Assembly: GCF_000373365.1 (NCBI RefSeq)
Contig: NZ_KB891230.1
Location: 155,975-219,974 of the forward strand
From: Parafrankia discariae
Lineage (GTDB): Bacteria; Actinomycetota; Actinomycetes; Frankiales; Frankiaceae
DNA length: 64,000 nt
Direction: 5' to 3'
The first letter of the stretch is position 1. The number at the start of each line of letters is the position of its first letter. A program made the position numbers and the translations under genes. The notes under the pieces were generated by a model. It saw only the letters and a list, made by a program, of their open reading frames with translations, did no database searches and had not been told where the DNA came from. Below, one piece after another: positions 17,653 to 25,663 of the stretch.

Positions 17653-17688
17653 GCCGGCGAAACCGGCGAAACCGGCGAAACCGGCGAA
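17653..17688. repeat. 9-bp tandem repeat, four copies
   Basis: Four head-to-tail copies of (G/A)CCGGCGAA in the 196-base gap between the response regulator and amine oxidase genes. Probably slipped-strand expansion; no promoter elements coincide with it. Confidence 0.8.
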
Positions 17689-17784
17689 CGGGCCGCTGCC
17701 GGCCCGCGCTCGGCGACCTCTACTTTTGGGTGGCCCAGTCCCTGCGCGCCGGGTCACGCACCCGAGATGTTGGTGGAGGTCGCC

Positions 17785-19830
17785 ATGACGGTCAGCGCGT
17801 CCCCGGAGCCCGGGACGACCCCGGCGCGGCCGGCGCATCCCCTCGAACCGCTGTCGGCCGCCGAGATCGGCCGGGCCGCCGCGATCCTGCGGGCCGGCGA
17901 GAACCTCGGGCCGGAGTTTCGTTTCGTTTCCATCGAGCTGAACGAGCCACCAAAGGCCGCCCTCGTGTCACGCGAGGCCGAGCGGGACGCCGACGACGAG
18001 CTGGCCGCGCCGGACCGGCAGGCGTTCTGCGTCCTGCACGAGCGCGGGGCGCGGCTGACCCACGAGGCCGTCGTGTCGCTGTCCGCCGGGACGGTGGTGG
18101 AGATGTACGCCGTCCCCGGCGTGCAGGCGGCGATGATGATGGAGGAGTTCCTGGCCTGCGAGGACGTCGTCCGCGCCGACCCGGGCTGGCAGGCGGCGAT
18201 GCGCCGGCGCGGGGTCACCGACTTCTCGCTGGCGATGATCGACCCGTGGTCCGCGGGCTACACCGGGCGGGAGGACGACCCCGCCCGGCGGCGCATCGCG
18301 CGCCCGGTGACGTTCGTCCGCTCCGGGCCCGGCGAGAACGGCTACGCCCGGCCGGTGGAGGGCCTGCAGGTCGTCGTCGACCTGGAGGCGATGGCCGTCG
18401 TCGAGGTGACCGACCACGGCCAGGGCCCGGACGGCCCGGTGCCGCTGCCGCCGCGCCCCGGGAACTACGCGCCGGCACTGATGACGGCCGACCCGGCGAA
18501 CGTCCCCGCGTTCGACCGGCTGCGCGACGAGCTGCGCCCGCTCGAGGTCACCCAGCCGCGCGGCGCCAGCTTCACCGTGGACGGGTACGCGGTGCGGTGG
18601 CAGAAGTGGGACCTGCGCGTCGGGTTCACCCCGCGGGAGGGCCTCGTCCTGCACCAGGTCGCCTACACCGACCGGGGCCGGCGGCGACCGATCCTGCAGC
18701 GCGCCTCGGTGTCGGAGATGTTCGTCCCGTACGGCGACCCGGCGCCGACGCACCGGGTGAAGAACGTCTTCGACATGGGCGAGTACGGGGTCGGGGTGAC
18801 GGCCAACTCGCTGCGGCTCGGCTGTGACTGCCTCGGCGACATCCGGTACCTCGACGCGGTCGTGAACGACTCCGACGGCAACCCGGTGCCGATCCCGAAC
18901 GCGGTGTGCCTGCACGAGGAGGACACCGGGATCGCCTGGAAGCACACCGACTTCCGGACCGGCCAGGTCGAGGTCCGGCGGATGCGCCGGCTGGTGATCT
19001 CGATGATCTGCACGGTCGGCAACTACGAGTACGGCTACTTCTGGTACCTCTACCTGGACGGCACCATCGAGTTCGAGGTGAAGCTGACCGGGGTGATCTC
19101 CACCGGGGCGGTGCGGCCGGGCGAGTCGCCGTCGCACGGGGTGCTCGTGGCGCCCGGCCTGTACGGGCCGCATCACCAGCACTTCTTCAACGTGCGCCTG
19201 GACCTGGAGCTCGACGGCGGCCCGAACTCGGTGCACGAGATCGACTCGGTGCCCGACCCGATCGGCCCGGACAACCCGACGGGCATCGCCTGGCGGACGC
19301 GGGACACGCCGCTGGACTCGGAGCGCCACGCCCAGCGCAAGGTCGACCCGTCCGTCGCGCGGTTCTGGCGGATCACCAACCCGCGCGTCGAGGGCCCGCT
19401 CGGCCGTCCGGTGGCCTACCGGCTCGTCCCGGGGCACACGGCGCCGCTGCTGGCGCATCCCGACTCGCACCAGGCGGCGCGCGGGCGGTTCGCGTCCCGC
19501 AACCTGTGGGTGACCGCGCACGACGAGCGGGAGCGGTACGCCGCCGGCCGCTACCCGAACCAGAACGCGGGCAACGAGGGCCTGCCGCAGTACGCGGCCG
19601 CGGACCGGCCGGTCGCCGACACCGACATCGTCGTCTGGTACAGCTTCGGGGCGCATCACGTCGTGCGCCCGGAGGACTGGCCGGTGATGCCGGTCAGCCG
19701 GATCGGCTTCGAGCTGCGCCCGGACGGGTTCTTCGACGGCAACCCGGCCCTCGATCTGCCCCCGTCCGAGCCCGCCGGTGCGGCCACGCACGTCGGTGGG
19801 GCCACCCACGGGCCCGATTGTGCCGTTTAG
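17785..19830 (+). CDS. tynA: Copper-containing primary-amine oxidase
   Basis: 681 residues, cytoplasmic (no signal peptide). It oxidises primary amines to aldehydes, releasing ammonia and H2O2. All active-site elements are present: Tyr414 in GNYEYG is the residue that becomes topaquinone, Asp330 in FDMGEYG is the catalytic base (84 residues earlier, as in the Arthrobacter globiformis enzyme), and His464, His466 (HHQHF) and His625 (HHVVRPEDWPVMP) form the copper site. GCDCLGDIRYLD is also conserved. The ATG at 17785 follows GGTGGAGG (17772-17779). The copper uptake set lies 2-6 kb away on the other strand, which fits its copper need but does not prove linkage. Ends at a hairpin. Confidence 0.97.
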   Translation: MTVSASPEPGTTPARPAHPLEPLSAAEIGRAAAILRAGENLGPEFRFVSIELNEPPKAALVSREAERDADDELAAPDRQAFCVLHERGARLTHEAVVSLSAGTVVEMYAVPGVQAAMMMEEFLACEDVVRADPGWQAAMRRRGVTDFSLAMIDPWSAGYTGREDDPARRRIARPVTFVRSGPGENGYARPVEGLQVVVDLEAMAVVEVTDHGQGPDGPVPLPPRPGNYAPALMTADPANVPAFDRLRDELRPLEVTQPRGASFTVDGYAVRWQKWDLRVGFTPREGLVLHQVAYTDRGRRRPILQRASVSEMFVPYGDPAPTHRVKNVFDMGEYGVGVTANSLRLGCDCLGDIRYLDAVVNDSDGNPVPIPNAVCLHEEDTGIAWKHTDFRTGQVEVRRMRRLVISMICTVGNYEYGYFWYLYLDGTIEFEVKLTGVISTGAVRPGESPSHGVLVAPGLYGPHHQHFFNVRLDLELDGGPNSVHEIDSVPDPIGPDNPTGIAWRTRDTPLDSERHAQRKVDPSVARFWRITNPRVEGPLGRPVAYRLVPGHTAPLLAHPDSHQAARGRFASRNLWVTAHDERERYAAGRYPNQNAGNEGLPQYAAADRPVADTDIVVWYSFGAHHVVRPEDWPVMPVSRIGFELRPDGFFDGNPALDLPPSEPAGAATHVGGATHGPDCAV

Positions 19831-19872
19831 CCGGGGCGTCGGCGACCCGGCACGCCCGCGACACGCCCCGGC
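19830..19872 (+). terminator. Hairpin after amine oxidase gene
   Basis: Arms GCCGGGGCGT/ACGCCCCGGC with a 23-base loop, starting at the last base of the amine oxidase stop codon. No T-run. Confidence 0.45.
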
Positions 19873-19926
19873 CGGAAGGGACGGCTTGCCCCGGAACGGG
19901 GGTAGCTGCCCTAGGCTCCCGGAGTT

Positions 19927-20283
19927 GTGAGTCCCGTTCTCGCCACGAACCGGGCCGGGAACCTCGTCCGTGCTCTGATCACGATCGCGCTGCTGGTCCT
20001 GATCATGCGCACGGCCTACCTGCTCTGGGTCTTCCACACGCCGGCCTGGACGTCACGCCCGCACGACGTCCACTACTGCGGTGGCTGGTACGAGCGTCAG
20101 GAGACGGCGGACGTCTCCGGGGCCCAGGCCCGCAAACTGGCCGGTGGACGGCTCAGGCAGGTCATGCGCTCACCCGTGCTGCGGCCCATCGCGGCCTACC
20201 GGTCGGGGTCGGCCTGCCCGCGCTACATCTTCGCCAAGGTCGGTGAGGACACCTACGTGACCTACCAGGTCACCGACGACTGA
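19927..20283 (+). CDS. Small single-pass membrane protein of unknown function
   Basis: 118 residues. One TM helix at about 14-36 (LVRALITIALLVLIMRTAYLLWVF) is followed by an exported or cytoplasmic domain with two Cys (HYCGGWYERQ and SACPRYIFAKV) that could form a disulfide. No family recognised. The GTG start at 19927 is preceded by TAGGCT (19912-19917) nine bases upstream, fitting a leaderless or near-leaderless transcript; GGAG at 19921 is too close to act as a normal ribosome site. Confidence 0.7.
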   Translation: MSPVLATNRAGNLVRALITIALLVLIMRTAYLLWVFHTPAWTSRPHDVHYCGGWYERQETADVSGAQARKLAGGRLRQVMRSPVLRPIAAYRSGSACPRYIFAKVGEDTYVTYQVTDD

Positions 20284-20337
20284 GCCGGCGCGCACCTGAA
20301 CCGATCCGCGCCCGAGCCGACCCGCACCCGCCAGCCA

Positions 20338-20362
20338 TGACGCCGGCCGGGACCCGGCGTCA
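20338..20362. terminator. Bidirectional hairpin
   Basis: Arms TGACGCCGG/CCGGCGTCA, 7-base loop, between convergent genes; its right arm includes the stop codon of the minus-strand gene at 20360. Confidence 0.65.
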
Positions 20363-20686
20363 CTGGTGGCTGAGCCGGCCCGCCGGCCGGGCCGCGGTGT
20401 GCACGTGCACCCGGGCGTGGATGGACGTCCGCTGCGCGAGCGCGGCGCGCACGGCGCGGTGCAGGCCGTCCTCGAGGTAGAGCGCCCCGCCCCACTCCAC
20501 GACGTGCGGGAACAGGTCCCCGTAGAACGTCGAGTCCTCGTCGAGCAGGACGTCGAGCGCCAGCACCCGTTTCGTCGTGACGAGCTGGTCGAGCCGCACC
20601 TGACGCGGCGGGATGGCGGCCCAGTCCCGCTGGCCAAGACCATGATCGGGGTACGGGCGACCGTCACCGACCAACTTGAAGATCAC
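20360..20686 (-). CDS. Conserved actinobacterial protein, VapB-like annotation / ParB-like motif
   Basis: 108 residues. Sequence IFKLVGDGRPYPDHGL, IPPRQVRLDQLVTTKRVLALDVLL, FYGDLFPHVVEWGGALYLEDGLHRAVRAAL belongs to a family widespread in actinobacteria that databases often label a type II VapB-family antitoxin. The DGLHRAVRA segment recalls the ParB/sulfiredoxin DG-HR nucleotide-binding motif, so that label is doubtful. No toxin gene is adjacent. GTG start at 20686 is fixed by GAAGGAGG five bases upstream. The open frame extends to about 20857 without resembling the family. The C-terminus ends in a short His-rich tail. Confidence 0.8.
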   Translation of the reverse strand: MIFKLVGDGRPYPDHGLGQRDWAAIPPRQVRLDQLVTTKRVLALDVLLDEDSTFYGDLFPHVVEWGGALYLEDGLHRAVRAALAQRTSIHARVHVHTAARPAGRLSHQ

Positions 20687-20849
20687 CGGCACCTCCTTCT
20701 CGCGGGGCGAGACACTGCCCGACCACGACAGCCTAGAATCCTCCGCCCGCGAACCGGATCGCGGTGCCCTTCCGGCGCCGCGTTGCGCGGACATTGGGAA
20801 TCGCGACCACTGTTGATCTGAGACAGGGAACCACAACCGGACAAAAGGC

Positions 20850-20891
20850 TTGACCACCGGGCTCCCGCCGACTTAAGTAAGCCTTACCTGA
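20850..20891 (+). promoter_or_regulatory. Promoter with IdeR/DtxR iron box
   Basis: TTAAGTAAGCCTTACCTGA at 20873-20891 matches the IdeR/DtxR consensus TTAGGTTAGGCTAACCTAA at 14 of 19 positions and is a dyad (7 of 9 in the arms). A -35 hexamer TTGACC sits at 20850-20855, exactly 17 bases before the box, so the box covers the -10 region. Iron-loaded repressor would block transcription of the DUF2470 gene. Confidence 0.8.
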
Positions 20892-20908
20892 TGACAGGAG
20901 GAGGCCCG

Positions 20909-21958
20909 GTGACGAGTCCAAGCTTGGACGTCGACATGCCCGTACTGGCCGAGCAGGCGAGGACCATCCTCGCCGGCGGCCGCTGCGCGCTGCTCACGCT
21001 GCCCTGCGCCCACGTGCGGGGCTGGGTCGGACTCATCGACGACGGCGGCGAGCCCCTGCTGCTCGTGGGCGCCGACAGCCCGCCCGCGCGGTGCGCCGAC
21101 TCCGGCCGCCGCGCCCGCGTCGACGTGCCCGGCCACAACGGGGAGCGCCTGGTCCTCGCCGGGGTGCTGGCCTCGGCGACGGAGACCGCCGACGAGCTCA
21201 TCCAGCGCCTGGGCAACCTGGGGCGCAGCATCACGGTGACCTCCGGTGACATCTCGGACCTGCGGGTCCTCTCCGTGGCCGTGGACGAGGTGCTCATCTG
21301 TCTGCCCGGCCGCGCCGAAGCGCCGGCCGGCGCCACCCTGACACCGGGCGCCGGCCGGCCGGCCGCCAGCCCCGTGGCCGCCTCGGCCGAGCGCGCGGCC
21401 GGCACCGAGCCCGCGCGCGCCGGGTCGGCCGCGGGCCCGGAACCGGTTCCCGGCGCGGAGGAGGCGGGCCCGGAACTGACGGCGGGCACCGAGGTCGCGC
21501 AGGCGCCGGCCCCCCGGCGGGCCCGGATCGCCCGCCGGGCGCGGGGAGCGCGCCGCGACGCGGCGGCCCGCCCGGGCGGGCGCTGGTCGTCGCTCGGGCC
21601 GGCCCGCCGCGTCGAGATCACCTCGTACGCCCTCGCCGAGCCCGACCTCGTGACGGCCTACGCCCCGGACCTGATCGAGCACCTCAACAAGGCCCACGCC
21701 GCCCAGATGCGCCAGCTCGCCGCGCGTGGCGTCCCGGCGGCCGGCGGCGTCCCGGCGGCCGGCGGCGTCCGCCCCGACGAGGTGATCGGCGCGTCGGTGG
21801 CCTCGCTCGACCGGGCCGGCCTGGACATGTGGCGGATCGGCCCGGAGGGCGCCGACGCCGTCCGGGTGCTGTTCCGGTCACCGCTGGCCGAGCCCCGCTC
21901 GCTCGGGCACGAGCTGCGTCTCCTGCTGGAAGAGGCGGAGCACGGGACCGCCGAATGA
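20909..21958 (+). CDS. DUF2470-domain protein (HugZ-like heme/iron utilisation)
   Basis: 349 residues. The N-terminal ~130 residues look like the split-barrel FMN-binding/heme-degrading fold (EQARTILAGGRCALLTLP, GWVGLIDDGGEPLLLVG, RARVDVPG). A ~110-residue Ala/Gly/Pro/Glu linker follows, then a C-terminal DUF2470 domain (AEPDLVTAYAPDLIEHLNKAHAAQMRQL, ASVASLDRAGLDMWRIG, VRVLFRSPL). The usual DUF2470 'N-H' metal/heme motif appears as HLNKAH. GTG start at 20909 follows AGGAGGAGG (20896-20904). The iron box directly upstream predicts induction under iron limitation. Heme breakdown is the likely role; it could also only bind heme. Confidence 0.88.
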   Translation: MTSPSLDVDMPVLAEQARTILAGGRCALLTLPCAHVRGWVGLIDDGGEPLLLVGADSPPARCADSGRRARVDVPGHNGERLVLAGVLASATETADELIQRLGNLGRSITVTSGDISDLRVLSVAVDEVLICLPGRAEAPAGATLTPGAGRPAASPVAASAERAAGTEPARAGSAAGPEPVPGAEEAGPELTAGTEVAQAPAPRRARIARRARGARRDAAARPGGRWSSLGPARRVEITSYALAEPDLVTAYAPDLIEHLNKAHAAQMRQLAARGVPAAGGVPAAGGVRPDEVIGASVASLDRAGLDMWRIGPEGADAVRVLFRSPLAEPRSLGHELRLLLEEAEHGTAE

Positions 21959-22200
21959 GCCGCGCGGACGCACCGGGACCGACCGCCGACGGGCCCCGCC
22001 CCGCCGACGGGCCCGGGGTGCCGGACACCGCCGCGGCTCCGGCCCCGGCGGCGGTCGGTCCGGCGGCGGTTCTGGCGGCGGTCGTCCCGGCGGCGCGTGT
22101 CGGCGGATCGCGGGTTCTCTCGCCGTTCGACCCACGGGTGGCGGATTGGGCGCGGGCGGTGTCCGTACCGGCCCCCAGGCCCGGCGGGCGGGGATCATAA
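21955..22200 (+). CDS. Small Ala/Pro-rich protein, coupled to DUF2470 gene
   Basis: 81 residues starting at an ATG that overlaps the DUF2470 stop (ATGA), the usual sign of translational coupling. Mostly Ala, Pro and Gly, ending in a more ordered stretch (RVLSPFDPRVADWARAVSVP). No family recognised and no membrane segment strong enough to call. It may be a small iron-regulated protein or a chance frame. Confidence 0.4.
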   Translation: MSRADAPGPTADGPRPADGPGVPDTAAAPAPAAVGPAAVLAAVVPAARVGGSRVLSPFDPRVADWARAVSVPAPRPGGRGS

Positions 22201-22240
22201 TCGGCAGCGGACTCCCCTGACCCTCCCGCCCGGAGGTCCG

Positions 22241-22954
22241 ATGCCCCACCTGCCCCCGCCCGTCCCGGCACCGCCGACCGTCCCGCCAGCGGCCGGGCCC
22301 GCGTCGACCGTCCCGGCGGCGACCGCGCCCGCGTCGGCTGTGCCCGCGTCGCCCGCTCGGCCGGGCTCGATCCGTGGCACCGGTGGTCCGCGCCCGCGGA
22401 GGACGTCCGCGTTGGTCGGCGGCCTGCTCGTCGCCTGCCTGGCCGTCGCGGGCTGCTCGGGCTCCGGCGACGACGACGCGCCCGCGCCGGCCCCGGCGAG
22501 CGGCACGGCGGGCACCGGCCAGGGCGCGAGCTCCTCGGGAGCACCGGCCGCGGGAACGCCGCAGGCGAGCCGCACCACCCGCTTCCAGGGGGCCGACGGC
22601 GACATCGAGGTCGGTTTCGTCGCCCTGCGCGTCGACGGCCAGCTGGCCCGCCTCGATCTGCTCTTCACACCCCGGTACGCCCGGGACCCGGGCACCGGCA
22701 TCACGCTCTACGACATGGCCGGCAAGCGCGACGCCGCGGTCACCCTGGTCGACGCCCTGAACCTGCGCCGCTACACCGTCGTGCGGGACAGCGCCGGAGT
22801 GGCGCTGGGCGCCGCCTCGGGAACCACCCGGACCCGCAACAACGTGCCCGTCGCCGGCTCGTTCACCTTCGCCGCGCCGCCCGCCGACGTCACCACCGTG
22901 GACGTCTACCTCAACGACCGGGTGATCGTCGACGACGCCGCGATCACACGTTGA
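22241..22954 (+). CDS. Putative lipoprotein, DUF-type, partner of OmpA-domain protein
   Basis: 237 residues. A Pro/Ala-rich N-terminus (1-50) and RPRR lead into a hydrophobic segment ending in lipobox AVAGC (Cys near residue 72). After a Ser/Gly linker the mature domain (QGADGDIEVGFVALRVDGQLARLDLLFTPRY, GITLYDMAGKRDAAVTLVDALNLRRYTVVRDSAG, TTVDVYLNDR) looks like an immunoglobulin-type beta-domain. Strong ribosome site GGAGG precedes ATG 22241. The next gene starts within its stop codon (TTGA), so the two are translationally coupled. Function unknown. Confidence 0.8.
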   Translation: MPHLPPPVPAPPTVPPAAGPASTVPAATAPASAVPASPARPGSIRGTGGPRPRRTSALVGGLLVACLAVAGCSGSGDDDAPAPAPASGTAGTGQGASSSGAPAAGTPQASRTTRFQGADGDIEVGFVALRVDGQLARLDLLFTPRYARDPGTGITLYDMAGKRDAAVTLVDALNLRRYTVVRDSAGVALGAASGTTRTRNNVPVAGSFTFAAPPADVTTVDVYLNDRVIVDDAAITR

Positions 22955-23565
22955 GCGCGGCCGTGGGCCGGGCCGCCCGGCTGGTGCTGGTCACCGCGGC
23001 GCTCTGCGCGCTGGCCGGGGCGGCGAGCCCCGGCGCCCTGGGCGCGCCGAGCACGCCGCCACCGAGCGCACCGCCGCCGGGTGACGTGCCCGCCGGGGAG
23101 ATCACCCGCTCGGTGCGCCCGCTCGACGCCGCCGGCTCGGTCCTCACCATCGACCCGGCGGACTCCGTGCTCCCGCTGGTCACCGAGGAACGGTCCGGCG
23201 ACCGGGTCACCGTCACGGTCAGCGCGGACGTCCTGTTCGCCTTCGACTCCGACGACACGACCGAGGCCGCGCGCACGGAGATCGCCCGGATCGCCAGCCG
23301 GATCGGCCCCGGCACCAGGACGGTCACGGTGCTCGGGCACACCGACAGTCTCGGCACCCCGGCCTACAACGTGATCCTCTCGCAGCGCCGGGCGGACGCG
23401 GTCGCGGATCTGCTCCGCCCGGCCGTGCCGGGCGGGACGCGGGTCTCGGCGACGGGCCGCGGCGCGGCGGACCCCGTCGCCCCGAACACCCGGCCCGACG
23501 GGTCCGACGACGCCGCCGGGCGGGCGCTGAACCGGCGGGTCCAGATCAGTTTCCCGGCCGGCTGA
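22951..23565 (+). CDS. OmpA-family peptidoglycan-binding exported protein
   Basis: 204 residues with a signal peptide (VLVTAALCALAGAASPGALG) and a C-terminal OmpA domain (about 95-200). It contains VLFAFDSDDTTEAARTEI, VTVLGHTDSLGTPAYNVILSQRRADAVADLL, and the Arg in ALNRRVQISF, residues used to bind diaminopimelate in peptidoglycan. TTG start overlaps the upstream lipoprotein stop. In a Gram-positive the domain ties the protein, and perhaps the coupled lipoprotein, to the wall, as with mycobacterial ArfA/OmpATb-like proteins. Confidence 0.88.
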   Translation: MSAAVGRAARLVLVTAALCALAGAASPGALGAPSTPPPSAPPPGDVPAGEITRSVRPLDAAGSVLTIDPADSVLPLVTEERSGDRVTVTVSADVLFAFDSDDTTEAARTEIARIASRIGPGTRTVTVLGHTDSLGTPAYNVILSQRRADAVADLLRPAVPGGTRVSATGRGAADPVAPNTRPDGSDDAAGRALNRRVQISFPAG

Positions 23566-23599
23566 CCGGGACGCCGTCCATCCGTCCGTCCGGACCAGG

Positions 23600-23623
23600 C
23601 CGGTCCGATTTCCGGTCCGATTT
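23600..23623. repeat. 12-bp perfect tandem duplication
   Basis: CCGGTCCGATTT at 23600-23611 and again at 23612-23623, directly before the -35 of the znuA promoter. Could be a duplicated activator site or slippage. Confidence 0.7.
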
Positions 23624-23654
23624 GACATCCGGATCGACAACCGTTTTCATTTTC
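23622..23654 (+). promoter_or_regulatory. znuA promoter with Zur-type box
   Basis: TTGACA at 23622-23627. Downstream, GACAACCGTTTTCATTTTC at 23636-23654 resembles actinobacterial Zur operators; read on the minus strand it contains ATGAAAACGGTTGTC. A nearly identical site lies at 32109-32126 upstream of zur. The box covers the -10 region, giving zinc-dependent repression. The short distance to ATG 23658 and lack of Shine-Dalgarno suggest a leaderless message. Confidence 0.7.
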
Positions 23655-23657
23655 CTC

Positions 23658-24626
23658 ATGTCGCCCCCGCCCCGCCGCCCCGCCGCCGCCCTGCTCACCG
23701 CGGCGGCACTCGCCGCCACCCTGGCGGCCTGCGGCGGCTCGGGCGGGGGTTCCGGCGCCGGCACGGACGGTTCGGCACCACGGGTGGTCGCGACGACCAC
23801 CTACGCGGCGGATTTCGCCCGCGTCATCGGCGGCGCCGACATCGAGGTCCGGCAGATCCTGCGGCCGGGTGTCGATCCGCACGACTACGAGCCCTCACCG
23901 GCCGACCTGGAGGCGATCGGCTCCGCGGACGTCCTGATCGAGAACGGCGTCGGGCTGGAGAGCTGGCTCGACGACGCGATCTCGGCCAGCGGCTTCGACG
24001 GCGTCGAGGTCGTGATGGCCGACGGGGTCGCCGTCCGGGGCGCGCCCGAAGGGGAGGCGGACCACACCGGCGAGGGCCAGCACGCCGGGGGCGACCCGCA
24101 CATCTGGCACGACCCGCGCAACGCGAAGATCATGGTCACGAACGTCGAGAAGGGGCTCGCGGCGGCCGATCCGGAGAGCTCCGCCACCTACCGCGCCAAC
24201 CTCGCCGGTTACACGACCCGGCTGGACGAGCTCGACCGGGAGAACCAGCGGAAGATCGACACCATCCCGGCGGACCGGCGCAAGCTGGTCACCAACCACG
24301 ACTCGTTCGGCTACTACGTAGACCGGTACGGCCTGGAGTTCGTCGGCTCGATCATCCCGAGCTTCGACACGTCCGCCGAGCTCTCCGGCCGGGCGATCGA
24401 CGACATCGTCAGCCGGATCCGGGCGTCCCACGTCGTGGCGGTGTTCTCCGAGTCGTCCCTGCCGCCGCGGACGGCGCAGACCATCGGCCGCGAGGCGGGC
24501 GTCCGCGTCGTCGCCGGCGAGGGCGCGCTCTACGCCGACACGCTGGGCCCGGCGGGGTCTGATGGTGCCACCTACCTCGAAGCCGAGCGGCACAACACGG
24601 ATACCATCGTCGACGCCCTCCGGTGA
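23658..24626 (+). CDS. znuA: Zinc/manganese ABC transporter substrate-binding lipoprotein
   Basis: 322 residues. Lipobox LAAC (Cys25). Cluster A-I binding protein (ZnuA/TroA type): VVATTTYAADFARVIGG, VDPHDYEPSPADLEAI with a metal His, an acidic His-containing loop (EADHTGEGQHAGGDPHIWHDPRN) with the second His, NHDSFGYYVDRYGLEFVGSIIP, and FSESSLPPRTAQTI with the acidic ligand region. The His-rich loop and the Zur-like box favour zinc over manganese. First gene of a four-gene importer operon. Confidence 0.93.
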   Translation: MSPPPRRPAAALLTAAALAATLAACGGSGGGSGAGTDGSAPRVVATTTYAADFARVIGGADIEVRQILRPGVDPHDYEPSPADLEAIGSADVLIENGVGLESWLDDAISASGFDGVEVVMADGVAVRGAPEGEADHTGEGQHAGGDPHIWHDPRNAKIMVTNVEKGLAAADPESSATYRANLAGYTTRLDELDRENQRKIDTIPADRRKLVTNHDSFGYYVDRYGLEFVGSIIPSFDTSAELSGRAIDDIVSRIRASHVVAVFSESSLPPRTAQTIGREAGVRVVAGEGALYADTLGPAGSDGATYLEAERHNTDTIVDALR

Positions 24627-24654
24627 GACAGGACCCACAACCAGGATCTACAGG

Positions 24655-25656
24655 ATGGACCGGTGGTCGATCATGACCGGTAACGCTCAGGCCGCGTGCC
24701 TGACCGCGCCGGACGGGCCGGACGGAGCCTCGGCGTCCTCGCCGGTGGCGGTACCGACGACCGCGGCGCCGGTGGCGGCGGTGGCGACAGCACTGGCGGC
24801 CGACGCGGCCGCCGCGATCGCGCTCCCCGGTCAGGTCGGCACCGCGATCCCGGCCGAGACCGAGGGCGGCGGCCGAGCCGGAGCCGGAGTCAGGACCGGG
24901 GCCGTTCCCGCCGCGCTGTCGCTGGAGCACGCGAGCATCGCCTACGGCCGGGTGCCGGTGCTGCACGGCGTGCACGGCGTGCTGCACCCCGGCCGGACGC
25001 TGGCCCTCATCGGGCCCAACGGCGCGGGCAAGTCGACGCTGATCAAGGCGCTGCTCGGCCTGGTACCCGTGGTCGACGGCCTGATCACGGTGCTCGGCCG
25101 TCCCCCGGGCGCCGCCCGCCGGGAGGTCGCCTACGTGCCACAGGCGGACACACTCGACCCGGACTTCCCGATCTCGGTCGGCCAGGTCGTGCTGATGGGC
25201 CGCTACCGCGGGATCGGCTGGATCCGCCGGCCCGGCCGCGCCGACCGGGCCGCGGCCCAGGCCGCGCTGGAGGCCGTCGGACTGGCCCACCGGGCCCGGG
25301 ACCGCTTCGGCACGCTCTCCGGCGGCCAGCGCCAGCGGGTGCTGCTGGCCCGCGCCATCGCCGCCCAGCCCCGGCTGCTGCTGCTCGACGAGCCGTTCAA
25401 CGGCGTGGACGTCGTCTCGCAGGACGCCCTGCTCGCCGCGCTCGGCACGCTGACCGCCACCGGCACGGCTGTCGTCGTCTCCACCCACGACCTGGCCCTG
25501 GCGCAGCTCATCAGCGACGAGGTGTGCCTGCTCAGCGGTCGGCAGATCGCGTTCGGGCCGCCCGCCGAGGCGCTCACCGCGCAGCCCCTGCGGGCCGCCT
25601 ACGGCGGTGCCGCGCTGGAGATCGACGGCCGGGGCGTCGTCGTCACCCGCTCGTGA
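24655..25656 (+). CDS. znuC: Metal ABC transporter ATP-binding protein
   Basis: 333 residues with an Ala-rich ~80-residue N-terminal extension before the ATPase. Walker A GPNGAGKST (about 120-128), Q-loop YVPQ, signature LSGGQRQR (about 221), Walker B LLLLDEP and switch His in VVSTHD are all intact. MGRYRGIGWIRRP is typical of the Znu/Mnt/Zur-regulated family. AGGA at 24643 precedes ATG 24655; ATG 24673 is an alternative. Sits 28 bases after znuA and 7 before the first permease gene. Confidence 0.94.
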   Translation: MDRWSIMTGNAQAACLTAPDGPDGASASSPVAVPTTAAPVAAVATALAADAAAAIALPGQVGTAIPAETEGGGRAGAGVRTGAVPAALSLEHASIAYGRVPVLHGVHGVLHPGRTLALIGPNGAGKSTLIKALLGLVPVVDGLITVLGRPPGAARREVAYVPQADTLDPDFPISVGQVVLMGRYRGIGWIRRPGRADRAAAQAALEAVGLAHRARDRFGTLSGGQRQRVLLARAIAAQPRLLLLDEPFNGVDVVSQDALLAALGTLTATGTAVVVSTHDLALAQLISDEVCLLSGRQIAFGPPAEALTAQPLRAAYGGAALEIDGRGVVVTRS

Positions 25657-25663
25657 CCAGGCC

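Noticed and set aside
20360-20686. Toxin-antitoxin module
   Set aside because: The VapB-like label is common for this family, but no PIN/VapC or other toxin gene is next to it.
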